Of a stretch of DNA of 41,784 nt, positions 19,081-26,991 are shown piece after piece. The notes under the pieces were generated by a model, which saw nothing but the letters and a program-made list of their open reading frames with translations, made no database searches and was not told the origin of the DNA. This stretch comes from Acidobacteriota bacterium (lineage in GTDB: Bacteria > Acidobacteriota > Aminicenantia > Aminicenantales > Aminicenantaceae): the NCBI GenBank assembly GCA_030669585.1, contig DAOVDI010000011.1:1-41784 (forward strand). Reading direction: 5' to 3'. Positions within the stretch are counted from its first letter, which is position 1. Each line of letters starts with the position of its first letter. A program made the position numbers and the translations under genes.

Positions 19081-19731
19081 TTAATTGTGAATAACTTTGA
19101 TCTTTTGGGATGGAATAAACAACGCCTTTAGAGAACCGGTTCTATCCGTTTCCAGTTCAATAGAGGTCGTGTTGAACTGTATGATAAGGGAACAGGCAGA
19201 ATTCTCTGCAGGCTCCAGGCTGAAAAGCTCCTCGAGTTGTGGAATAATATAAGCGGAAAGATCAATTTTTTCTTCAAGTGAGCATACGTATTTTTTACTC
19301 AAAACCATATATGGCGAAAAAATCGAATTGGGCAATAAAAAAGCATCTCTTTTAATCCGGACAGACATCTTCTGTTCCTGTCCGGCAATATAAATGCGGT
19401 TGTCAACAAACCCATCATTAATGGAACTGCTGATCTCCTGCTCGAAGCCGCTGATGGTTCCTTTGAAATAATACTCTAGGGGGATGAAGTTCTTGTTCAG
19501 ACGGATAAGAAGTTTATCCAGAATAAGGGGGACAGGTTTGTCTATCCTTCCTCTCACTTGAAGCGTATATCCCTCTGCGTCGCTGGTCCAGATATACTCT
19601 TCATATCCAACTTTTTCGTCTCCAAAATAAATGGATAATAGGCCTTGTTCTGATGCGCTTTCACTTGTTATCCGCCCCGGTAATATTAGAATCAAGAAGA
19701 AAATTGCACACCATATCTTCTTGCGGGTCAT
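19081..19731 (-). CDS. Secreted protein of unknown function
   Basis: I do not recognise this gene. From the ATG at 19731 it encodes 216 residues; a GTG at 19743 would add four. A signal peptide is plain: MTRKKIWCAIFFLILILPG, with possible cleavage after GRITSES or nearby. The rest alternates short hydrophobic and polar stretches, typical of a beta-rich periplasmic protein, with IYFGDEKVGYEEYIW near the mature N-terminus. There is no lipobox. It lies about 20 nt after the YbjQ-type gene and ends the sigma/anti-sigma cluster, so it may be an envelope target or partner of that system. The signal peptide is clear; function is unknown. Confidence 0.75.
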   Translation of the reverse strand: MTRKKIWCAIFFLILILPGRITSESASEQGLLSIYFGDEKVGYEEYIWTSDAEGYTLQVRGRIDKPVPLILDKLLIRLNKNFIPLEYYFKGTISGFEQEISSSINDGFVDNRIYIAGQEQKMSVRIKRDAFLLPNSIFSPYMVLSKKYVCSLEEKIDLSAYIIPQLEELFSLEPAENSACSLIIQFNTTSIELETDRTGSLKALFIPSQKIKVIHN

Positions 19732-19751
19732 ATTAAATTTCACAGATCGAG

Positions 19752-20066
19752 TTACTCGATGATGACGGCTGTTCCATAGGCCAGAATTTCTGAAGCTGAC
19801 TGCATGATCATCGAGGTTGAGAACCGGACAGTAATAATTGCATTTGCCCCCATGGATTCCGCTTCTTCAATCATGCGGTCCAGGGCCTGCTCGCGGGATT
19901 CTGCCATCATTTTTGTATAATCCCGGATCTCACCGCCGACTATGTTTTTCAGGCCTGCTGCAATATCTCTTCCCAGATGCCTTGCCCGGATTGTGTTTCC
20001 TTTTACCATCCCAAGCACTTTAACAACTTTTTTCCCGGGAATAATATCTGTGTTGACTATAATCAT
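19752..20066 (-). CDS. YbjQ/UPF0145 family protein
   Basis: The 104-residue protein matches the YbjQ (UPF0145, DUF74) family, small proteins forming homopentamers whose role is unclear although a heavy-metal-binding role has been proposed. Typical features are the N-terminal IPGKKVVKVLGMVKGNTIRARHLGRDI, the central KNIVGGEIRDYTKMMAESRE and the end GANAIITVRFSTSMIMQSAS-EILAYGTAVII. Length is normal. The ATG overlaps the anti-sigma stop (ATGA), tying its translation to the sigma system, which is an unusual context. Confidence 0.9.
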   Translation of the reverse strand: MIIVNTDIIPGKKVVKVLGMVKGNTIRARHLGRDIAAGLKNIVGGEIRDYTKMMAESREQALDRMIEEAESMGANAIITVRFSTSMIMQSASEILAYGTAVIIE

Positions 20067-20509
20067 TTCTCTATCTCCTTATACCGCTCTCTCTTGTAAA
20101 CAAAAATCTGCTCCTTTATTTGCGAAACCAGCATCACCACTGCTCCTGCTAAAAAAGCCAGAATACCGACTTTCAGAAAAAGAGAGATAGACGGCTCCTG
20201 GATAATGCCTTCCACAAATTTGTACCCGCCGTAAAAGAGAAGAATCATACCACCGATCGACATCAGAATCCAGCCGGCTTTCCTCTCAAGCCTGTTATAA
20301 ATCGAGGCCCAATAGACTTCCCAGACCTCTTTGCCCGGTTTTTTCAGTTCCATTTTTCCCATAACCTCCTCAAGTTTTTTCATTTCTTCAAACTCTTTTT
20401 GACACTCCGGACAGTGAGCAATGTGCTCTTCGACCTCTTTTTTGTCTTTTTCCCCTAATTCACCATCATGGTAAAGTAGAATGAGTTCTTTTATCTTCTC
20501 ATGATTCAT
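20063..20509 (-). CDS. Anti-sigma factor with zinc-finger (ZAS) domain and two membrane segments
   Basis: The 148-residue protein has an N-terminal anti-sigma domain with the H-x3-C-x2-C motif (HIAHCPEC, about residues 30-37) and the preceding YHDGELGEKD. Two hydrophobic segments follow: AGWILMSIGGMILLFYGGY (about 77-95) and SLFLKVGILAFLAGAVVMLV. The loop between them is only about a dozen residues and the C-terminus is short and basic, so there is no periplasmic sensor domain. It should hold the ECF sigma factor encoded immediately upstream at the membrane. ATG 20509 has GGGGTG upstream; a GTG at 20518 is less likely. Signal sensing is open. Confidence 0.88.
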   Translation of the reverse strand: MNHEKIKELILLYHDGELGEKDKKEVEEHIAHCPECQKEFEEMKKLEEVMGKMELKKPGKEVWEVYWASIYNRLERKAGWILMSIGGMILLFYGGYKFVEGIIQEPSISLFLKVGILAFLAGAVVMLVSQIKEQIFVYKRERYKEIEK

Positions 20510-20530
20510 AAAAATCACCCCGTCATCGTT

Positions 20531-21130
20531 CTATTCCGAACCCATATATTTTTTAATGATCTCTCTGAGTTTTTTCTTGGCATAAAACAGTGATGACATC
20601 ACTGTGCCAATTGGCTTTCCGACCATTTCAGCTATCTCCTGATAGGCCATTTGCCGAAAATAACGCAGGATAATAATTTCTCTATGCTCAAACGGCAACT
20701 CGTCGATCCCTTTCCACATTGTCCTTTTCAATTCAAAATCCTCTTCTTTTTCATTAAGGATCCTGTTCTCGTCCAGAGGGGTCCTATCTCGCCGCCGGTA
20801 TTTTTTGACATAGTCAAGACAAAGATTTCTTAATAGTCTATAAAACCAGGGGAAAAACGGCCTCTGCGGATCGAAACTTTTCCTTTTCCGGTAGGCTCTG
20901 ATAAAAGCATCCTGAGATACATCCAGGGCCTCCTGGTGATTGCTCAAAAATCCCAGGGCTACATAATATGCCGGTTTCATATGCCGCGTTACTATAACCC
21001 GGAAGGCATCTTTATTGCCTTTCCGAACTTGTTCAAGCAGTTCTTTTTCGGAAAGGCGGTTCAGATCAGTCATAGGAGCCTGTTTTTTTTGCAGGATAAG
21101 TTCCTGAGTGAATATCGTTTCTTCCGCCAT
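20531..21130 (-). CDS. ECF (RpoE-type) RNA polymerase sigma factor
   Basis: The 199-residue protein is a group 4 sigma factor with only regions 2 and 4. Region 2 spans about 45-115 (AFRVIVTRHMKPAYYVALGF, LDVSQDAFIRAYRKRKSF, FFPWFYRLLRNLCLDYVKKY); region 4 spans about 140-195 (LPFEHREIIILRYFRQMAYQ, EIAEMVGKPIGTVMSSLFYA). It sits 21 nt upstream of its cognate anti-sigma gene. The ATG at 21130 has only a weak GAGAG upstream; MTDLNRLSEKELL 19 residues in is an alternative start. I could not find a self-directed ECF promoter in the short gap before rlmB. Confidence 0.92.
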   Translation of the reverse strand: MAEETIFTQELILQKKQAPMTDLNRLSEKELLEQVRKGNKDAFRVIVTRHMKPAYYVALGFLSNHQEALDVSQDAFIRAYRKRKSFDPQRPFFPWFYRLLRNLCLDYVKKYRRRDRTPLDENRILNEKEEDFELKRTMWKGIDELPFEHREIIILRYFRQMAYQEIAEMVGKPIGTVMSSLFYAKKKLREIIKKYMGSE

Positions 21131-21172
21131 GGTAATCTCTCATCTTTACTACGGACAGAACCATTTTTTTAT

Positions 21173-21904
21173 TCATTTTTTACTAATGATTTTATTTCTT
21201 TGCCTGACAACCTCATAGATAAAAATCGATGCTGCGGAGGCGACATTCAGAGAATTTAGTCGCCCATACAAAGGCAAAGACAGTACCCTGTCGCATTTTT
21301 GTCTGATAAGAGGACGAATCCCTCTGCCCTCCGAGCCGAAAACCAGCCCTACCGATGAAGTATAATCAAAATCATGCCACAAGTCCTCACCTCCTCCTTC
21401 CGCTCCGATGAGCCAAATCCCTTTTTCTCTTAGCTCATCCATAGTCCTTGCCAAGTTTTTGACGCGGACGATGGGAAGGTGTTCGACAGCCCCGGCTGAT
21501 ACCCGCAACACCGCCTCGGTTAAGCCGGCCGTCCTTCTTTCAGGAAGGATGATTCCATCGACCCCACCGGCTTCGGCTGTCCTGATAACAGCGCCCAGAT
21601 TTTGTGGATCGGAGACCTCATCCAGAAGAACCAGGAACAGGTTTTCCTTCTGCTCCAGGATAGCGGAAAGGGAAGCAAACGACTTCGGAGAAAGCCGTGC
21701 AATTGCGCCCTGATGTGTGGGATCTATTCTGTCAAGATGCTTTTTAGGAACATAGACAAAAGGAACTCCTTTTTCTTTGGCTAATCTGGCAATATCATCC
21801 AATTTGGATCTTCCTGCCTGATTCTGGATAGAGATCTTATGAATCTTCTTTGGCGAAGATTTCAAGGCCTCTATGATCGGATTGAGCCGGCCGATTTTAG
21901 GCAT
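21173..21904 (-). CDS. rlmB: 23S rRNA (guanosine-2'-O-)-methyltransferase RlmB-like (SpoU family)
   Basis: A SpoU/TrmH-family methyltransferase of 243 residues. The N-terminal substrate-binding domain (INPIIEAL-like NPIIEALKSSP) precedes the SPOUT knot, with motif 1 LLDEVSDPQNLGAVIRTAEA, motif 2 GLVFGSEGRGIRPLIRQKCD and motif 3 LNSLNVASAASIFIYEV. RlmB methylates G2251 of E. coli 23S rRNA. The gene follows gltX by 17 nt, matching the Bacillus order in which rlmB lies downstream of gltX. Another SpoU substrate cannot be excluded. Confidence 0.9.
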   Translation of the reverse strand: MPKIGRLNPIIEALKSSPKKIHKISIQNQAGRSKLDDIARLAKEKGVPFVYVPKKHLDRIDPTHQGAIARLSPKSFASLSAILEQKENLFLVLLDEVSDPQNLGAVIRTAEAGGVDGIILPERRTAGLTEAVLRVSAGAVEHLPIVRVKNLARTMDELREKGIWLIGAEGGGEDLWHDFDYTSSVGLVFGSEGRGIRPLIRQKCDRVLSLPLYGRLNSLNVASAASIFIYEVVRQRNKIISKK

Positions 21905-21921
21905 AGACTTCCTTCCAGGGC

Positions 21922-23424
21922 TTATTTCAATTTAATATGATCAATGACCTTGGTGATGCGCAGAGCACAGTTCAACATTGGTTTGGGAAACACCAACCGG
22001 GCGCCTTCCTCCACAAGCGGAATAAACTTATCCAGATCCAGCCCTGAGGTTTTTGTGGTGAGGGCAACACGCAGGGGGCGAAAAAGGTCTTTACCCTTAC
22101 ATCCGGTTTCCGCTTTTATCTCTTTAGTCAGCTCTGCGTATTTATCAAAATCGAGAAGCACGATTTTTTTTATCTTATCAGCAATAGATTTCAACACCTT
22201 GCCAGCACATTCGGAGTTCAGTATTTCCTGTGCCTCTACATCCAGTTCATCAAGGGAAAATTCAAACAGGGCATTAAAATGCTCCGGCAGGTCGGAAAAG
22301 TGATCGACTTTCTCAATAAAATATTCCATTGCTTTTTCCAGCCATTCCCAATGGTTCCCCGACATATCCTGTTCTTCCGGCATCAACCCGGCCTTATACA
22401 GATAGGGATAGGACTGCTTTGCCTGCTCTGAAGGAATCAATTTTCTCATGTGCTGCCTGTTCAACCAGTGAAGTTTATCGTAATCAAATATGGCTGCGGA
22501 TTTACTGACTTTTAAAATGTCAAACTGCCTGACTACGTCCTCCAGGGTCAGGACTTCACTTCCATCAGAAGGGGCCCATCCAAGAAGGGCCAGATAGTTG
22601 ATCAAGGCAGCAGACAGTATTCCATCTGTTTTGAACTGGTCTACAGAGGTCGCCCCGTGTCTTTTACTCAAACGGGTGTTGTCCTCTCCCATAACCATGG
22701 ACAGATGGGCAAATTTCGGAGGAGGAAAAGACAGGGCCTCGTATGTTAAAAGCTGACGCGGCATATTAGAAAGGTGATCTTCTCCCCTGATCACGTGTGT
22801 AATTTTCATCAGAGAATCATCGATAACCACAGCATAGTTGTAGGCAGGCAAACCACTGGAACGGACCAGAACTGGGTCTCCCTGATATTTCAGGTTAAAA
22901 CAGACGCGGCCTCGTACAAGATCTTCAAAACTAAGCTCCCCTTTTCCTGGAGTTTTCAACCGGACCACTCCCTGTTCTCCTGCACATATCCTCTTTTTGG
23001 CATCCTCCAAAGAAATCATGCGGCATTTTCCGCTATAAACCGGCGTTTCCCCTCTAGAAACCGCCTGTTTTTTTTCTTTTTCCAATTCTTCTATAGAACA
23101 GAAGCAGTAATAGGCTTTCCCCTCCTCAAGGAGTTTTTCTGTAAAAGATTGATAAATGTTCAGTCTTTGTGACTGCCTGTAGGGGCCTGAACCGCCACCT
23201 TTGACAGGGCCCTCATCCCATTCCAAGGCCAGCCATTCCAGGTCTTCGATCAGCTTTTCTTCATATTCTCCGGTGGACCGCTCTTCGTCCGTATCTTCAA
23301 TCCTCAGGATATAAGTCCCTCTATTATGGCGGGCAAACAGCCAGTTGAACAAGGCCGTCCGTGCGTTTCCAACATGAAGAAACCCTGTTGGACTCGGAGC
23401 AAACCGAACTCTGATATTATCCAT
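21922..23424 (-). CDS. gltX: Glutamyl-tRNA synthetase
   Basis: GluRS charges tRNA-Glu, and tRNA-Gln too where GatCAB is used. The 500-residue class I enzyme shows the HIGH-type motif RFAPSPTGFLHVGNARTALF, RIEDTDEERS, the central YNYAVVIDDSLMKITHVIRG, the KMSKS-type loop RLSKRHGATSV, and a helical anticodon-binding C-terminus. ATG 23424 lies one base after the ispF stop and has GGAAGAAG upstream; an open frame extending 23 codons into ispF is not the start. Operon with ispD and ispF upstream and rlmB downstream. Confidence 0.97.
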   Translation of the reverse strand: MDNIRVRFAPSPTGFLHVGNARTALFNWLFARHNRGTYILRIEDTDEERSTGEYEEKLIEDLEWLALEWDEGPVKGGGSGPYRQSQRLNIYQSFTEKLLEEGKAYYCFCSIEELEKEKKQAVSRGETPVYSGKCRMISLEDAKKRICAGEQGVVRLKTPGKGELSFEDLVRGRVCFNLKYQGDPVLVRSSGLPAYNYAVVIDDSLMKITHVIRGEDHLSNMPRQLLTYEALSFPPPKFAHLSMVMGEDNTRLSKRHGATSVDQFKTDGILSAALINYLALLGWAPSDGSEVLTLEDVVRQFDILKVSKSAAIFDYDKLHWLNRQHMRKLIPSEQAKQSYPYLYKAGLMPEEQDMSGNHWEWLEKAMEYFIEKVDHFSDLPEHFNALFEFSLDELDVEAQEILNSECAGKVLKSIADKIKKIVLLDFDKYAELTKEIKAETGCKGKDLFRPLRVALTTKTSGLDLDKFIPLVEEGARLVFPKPMLNCALRITKVIDHIKLK

Positions 23425-23425
23425 G

Positions 23426-23911
23426 TTATTCTTCTTCCATTTTAATGAGTCCTGTGACGTATGCAGCAATCGCTTCCCCTCTGCCAATTGCATCCAGTCC
23501 TTCGTTTGTCTTGGCTTTGATCCCCAGGGACGTCCTATTTATATTAAGGATATCGCATAATTTCTTTTTCATCTCAGGTATGAATGTCTTGAGTTTCGGC
23601 TGTTCTGCAACAATAACAGAGTCGATATTCAAAACTTCCGCCCCGCGATCATTCAGCATTATTGCAACCTTTTTAAGCAGTATGGTACTGCGAATATTGA
23701 GATATTCATCATCTGTGTCCGGAAAATGTTGTCCGATATCCTTTTCTCCCAGCGCTCCCAGAAGGGCATCGATAATCGAATGTATCAGGCAGTCTCCGTC
23801 TGAATGCCCGGCAAGTCCCTTGCTGAAGGGGATCTCCACCCCTCCCAGAAAAAGGCGGTTGCCTGCCTCTAAACGATGGATGTCATATCCAAATCCGACT
23901 CTAATTTTCAA
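23426..23911 (-). CDS. ispF: 2-C-methyl-D-erythritol 2,4-cyclodiphosphate synthase
   Basis: IspF cyclises the CDP-ME 2-phosphate made by IspE, releasing CMP, in the MEP isoprenoid pathway. The 161-residue protein shows the metal ligands in VGFGYDIHRL and LAGHSDGDCLIHSIIDALLG, the substrate region DIGQHFPDTDDEY, and the conserved KTNEGLDAIGRGEAIAAY. It overlaps ispD by 11 nt; a tail-to-head ispD-ispF arrangement, sometimes a fusion, is usual. gltX starts one base after its stop. Confidence 0.97.
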   Translation of the reverse strand: MKIRVGFGYDIHRLEAGNRLFLGGVEIPFSKGLAGHSDGDCLIHSIIDALLGALGEKDIGQHFPDTDDEYLNIRSTILLKKVAIMLNDRGAEVLNIDSVIVAEQPKLKTFIPEMKKKLCDILNINRTSLGIKAKTNEGLDAIGRGEAIAAYVTGLIKMEEE

Positions 23912-24566
23912 GGAGCGCCTCTATAATTTTCAAATCCAGGGGAGTGGTGATTTTAATATTTTCAGGATCTCCGGGAACAAGAGAGACCTGAATTCCCATA
24001 TTTTCTACGAGGGAGGCCTCATCTGTTCCATCCAGGTTCTGTCCTTTCGCGGTCCTCAAGGCCTTCTTCAGAATCTCAAATTGAAATCCCTGCGGGGTCT
24101 GTGTTCTATAAAGCATTGACCGGTCTTCTGTCCGGAGGATCCAGCAACCATCGCTCCTTTTTACCGTATCCCTGATCGGAATCGCCGGGACTGCGGCTCC
24201 GAACTTTTCTGCCGCCTTAATGACACGAATGATCAAATCTTCACCAACAAGGGGTCTGACTCCATCGTGGACAAGAACGATCCCTGCTCCGCCTGGCTCG
24301 ATTTTCTGAAAACCCGCAGTTACGGAATCCTGGCGTTTCTCCCCCCCAACAACAACATCCGAAATCTTTGAGAATTGTGTCTTGAAAAAATCACCTCGCA
24401 TATCCCTGCGCAGCACAAGAATGACCCGGGAGATACTCCTGCTTTGTTCAAAAGCCTCCAGGCACCACGCCAAAACAGTCTTTCCATTAAGAACGGCTGT
24501 CTGTTTGGTGGAACCGAACCGCTGTCCTTCTCCGGCAGCGACGACGATCACGTTTGCTTTATTCAT
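23901..24566 (-). CDS. ispD: 2-C-methyl-D-erythritol 4-phosphate cytidylyltransferase
   Basis: IspD joins CTP and MEP to CDP-methylerythritol. The 221-residue protein has the nucleotide-binding loop VVAAGEGQRFGSTKQ, the GGEKRQDSV segment, LVHDGVRPLV, TQTPQGFQFEIL, TDEASLVE and the C-terminal NIKITTPLDL, all diagnostic. It sits between the PIN/TRAM membrane protein and ispF, the same order as in Bacillus (yacL-ispD-ispF). The stop of the upstream gene is only 5 nt from its ATG. Confidence 0.96.
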   Translation of the reverse strand: MNKANVIVVAAGEGQRFGSTKQTAVLNGKTVLAWCLEAFEQSRSISRVILVLRRDMRGDFFKTQFSKISDVVVGGEKRQDSVTAGFQKIEPGGAGIVLVHDGVRPLVGEDLIIRVIKAAEKFGAAVPAIPIRDTVKRSDGCWILRTEDRSMLYRTQTPQGFQFEILKKALRTAKGQNLDGTDEASLVENMGIQVSLVPGDPENIKITTPLDLKIIEALLEN

Positions 24567-24571
24567 GAGGA

Positions 24572-25552
24572 TTATTCGTTATACTGACCGAATATCATTT
24601 TTCCTACTGTTGTTTGAAGTACAGAAGTCACGGTCACATCAATAGTCTGCCCGATCATTTTCCTGGAATTATCAATAACGACCATAGTCCCATCATCCAG
24701 ATACGCCACTCCCTGGTCTTTCTCTTTTCCTTCTTTAAGAACAAAAACCTTCATGGATTCACCAGGGAGAACTATTGGCCTCAGTACGTTAGCCAGTTCA
24801 TTGATATTAAGAATGGGAATTCCTTGAAGCTGTGCAACCTTGCTCAGGTTGAAATCATTTGTTATGATTGTTGCATCCATATGCTTTGCAAATTCGATCA
24901 ATTTCGAATCCACGTCCTTGACCTCAGGAAAATCCATCTCAGAGATAATAACAAACACCTGTGATGATTTCTGAAGATGATCCAGGACATCCAGTCCGCG
25001 GCGTCCTCTCTGCCGCTTGATACTGTCTGAAGAATCCGCTATGAACTGAAGCTCTTTCAGGATGAACTGGGGCACTACCAATGTCCCTTCGATAAAGGAT
25101 GCATCACATATATCTGAAATACGGCCATCGATGATAACGCTGGTATCCAAGACTTTAAAACTCTTCCTAACACTTTTTTCTTTGAAAAACCGGAGCAGAA
25201 AGCCTGGCTCAAGCCATTCAAACTTCATGGTGCCAACCAGAAATCCGATATAGGGCATAATGACAAGAAAAAATATCCGGAAAAATATCTCGGTTGTGCG
25301 GTCTTCCGTAATGGTCTGGTAAATCGATCCCAGGAACCAGCCAAGAAAAACACCGGCAAATGTTCCAATAGTCGATCCCCATATGATTTTGAACTGGCTT
25401 TTGCGGATCCTGGTTTCGAGGAAAACAATGATCAGGCTTAGAACCAAGGCTAACCCCGCCCCCGCATATCTGGTCAGAGCGAAAGGCGGGAAAAAATATC
25501 CTCCAAGAGCAATAAAAGTTAAAACAACAAAACGAAAAATAAAAACACCCAT
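24572..25552 (-). CDS. PIN and TRAM domain membrane protein (YacL-like)
   Basis: The 326-residue protein has four N-terminal hydrophobic segments (about 4-24, 26-46, 58-80, 86-108), a PIN nuclease-fold domain beginning FKVLDTSVIIDGRISDICDA and including ATIITNDFNLSKVAQ, and a C-terminal TRAM RNA-binding domain (VFVLKEGKEKDQGVAYLDDG, then IDVTVTSVLQTTVGKMIF). This is the architecture of Bacillus YacL. PIN acidic residues (D in LDTS, D in TNDF) are kept, so RNase activity is possible, but function is not established. It lies 21 nt after radA and before ispD. Confidence 0.9.
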   Translation of the reverse strand: MGVFIFRFVVLTFIALGGYFFPPFALTRYAGAGLALVLSLIIVFLETRIRKSQFKIIWGSTIGTFAGVFLGWFLGSIYQTITEDRTTEIFFRIFFLVIMPYIGFLVGTMKFEWLEPGFLLRFFKEKSVRKSFKVLDTSVIIDGRISDICDASFIEGTLVVPQFILKELQFIADSSDSIKRQRGRRGLDVLDHLQKSSQVFVIISEMDFPEVKDVDSKLIEFAKHMDATIITNDFNLSKVAQLQGIPILNINELANVLRPIVLPGESMKVFVLKEGKEKDQGVAYLDDGTMVVIDNSRKMIGQTIDVTVTSVLQTTVGKMIFGQYNE

Positions 25553-25573
25553 TTTATAAATCCTGCATTAATA

Positions 25574-26929
25574 TTAAAAAATATAATCTAATGCCTCTTT
25601 TACACTTTTTACCCCCTTCAAGTCAATCTTTGAAACGGCTCCTTTTTCCATCTGAGACAGATTTCCCGCAGGAAGGAGGACTGATTTAAAACCCAGAGAA
25701 GCAGCTTCCTTTGCTCTGAGAAGAGGCTGGCTTACTGAACGGATCTCCCCGCTTAAACCGACCTCCCCAAAAACAGCCACATCAGGAGGGACGGCTTTGC
25801 TTTTCAGGCTTGACACAACAGCCGCAATGGCCCCTAGATCCACGGCCGGTTCGTCGATCGACAATCCTCCTGCAACATTTAGATAAACATCTTCCCCGGC
25901 AAAGCTGAATCCCAGCTTCTTTTCCACAATAGCAAGCAGCATAGCCGTTCGAAAATGATCAAGTCCAATGGTCATTCTTCGGGGATTGCCCGAGAACAGG
26001 GTTGATGACACCAAAGCCTGAATCTCCGCCATCAGCGGTCGTGCCCCCTTTATTGTACACACAACAATACTCCCCGCCTCATTGGCGGGTCGCTCTCGTA
26101 AAAAAAAGGCTGAGGGATTGGTAATGACTTTCAGGCCAGAGCCCTCCATCTCAAAAATGGCCAGTTCTGATACAGGCCCAAACCTGTTCTTCAAAGCTCT
26201 GAGCACTCTATGACTGTGGTCTCTTTCCCCTTCAAAATACAGGACAACATCTACTATATGCTCCAGAGATTTCGGGCCCGCAAGAGATCCTTCTTTGGTG
26301 ATATGACCGATAAGAAACGTGGGAACGGTGTGGACTTTAGCGTATCGAAACACCTGGTTCGTCACCTCGCGCACCTGGCTGATCGTTCCAGGGCCCGATG
26401 AAAGCCCTGCTGAAAAAATCGTTTGTACAGAATCAATGACCAAGACCTGCGGTTTCAAGGCTTCCGCATGTGCAATAATTTTCTCAAGTCTGGTCTCAGA
26501 AAGAAGATAAAGGTCCCCCTTCCGGATCCCCAGCCGCTCTCCACGAAGTTTTATCTGCTCAAGCGATTCTTCCCCGGAAACATACAGGACCCTTTCCCCC
26601 CTGGCCGCAAAACCCTTGCTGACCTGGAGAATCAAGGTGGATTTTCCGATACCAGGTTCTCCACCGATCAATATTAAAGAGCCGGGGACAACTCCGCCCC
26701 CAAGCACTTGGTTTAATTCTTCAATTCCGGTTTTTCTTCTCTCTTTTTGTGTTTCTTTGATTTCTTCATAAAGGACTGGTTTTGAGGGAGGAAAAGAGAT
26801 TTCTGCCGGCGCGGCCTCCTCTTTTTCTTCTACTAATGTGTTCCATTCACTGCATCCCGGACAACGGCCCATCCATTTTGGTGAATTAAAACCGCAGTTC
26901 TGGCAGACAAAGACTGTTTTTGTTTTCAT
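25574..26929 (-). CDS. radA: DNA repair protein RadA (Sms)
   Basis: RadA is a RecA-like ATPase that promotes branch migration in recombination. The 451-residue protein has the N-terminal zinc finger (CQNCGFNSPKWMGRCPGC), Walker A GGEPGIGKSTLI, the RadA-specific KNRFG motif (LRALKNRFGPVSE), and a C-terminal Lon protease-like domain (AGEDVYLNVAGGLSIDEPA, then FGEVGLSGEIRSVSQPLLRA) with no catalytic role expected. ATG 26929 is preferred over TTG 26935. In Bacillus, radA is followed by disA and yacL; here disA is missing and the yacL-like gene follows directly. Confidence 0.97.
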   Translation of the reverse strand: MKTKTVFVCQNCGFNSPKWMGRCPGCSEWNTLVEEKEEAAPAEISFPPSKPVLYEEIKETQKERRKTGIEELNQVLGGGVVPGSLILIGGEPGIGKSTLILQVSKGFAARGERVLYVSGEESLEQIKLRGERLGIRKGDLYLLSETRLEKIIAHAEALKPQVLVIDSVQTIFSAGLSSGPGTISQVREVTNQVFRYAKVHTVPTFLIGHITKEGSLAGPKSLEHIVDVVLYFEGERDHSHRVLRALKNRFGPVSELAIFEMEGSGLKVITNPSAFFLRERPANEAGSIVVCTIKGARPLMAEIQALVSSTLFSGNPRRMTIGLDHFRTAMLLAIVEKKLGFSFAGEDVYLNVAGGLSIDEPAVDLGAIAAVVSSLKSKAVPPDVAVFGEVGLSGEIRSVSQPLLRAKEAASLGFKSVLLPAGNLSQMEKGAVSKIDLKGVKSVKEALDYIF

Positions 26930-26991
26930 GATCAAAGTCCACGACTGAATTAAAGTATGAATACAGGAAGAATTGAAATTGAGAGATCATT

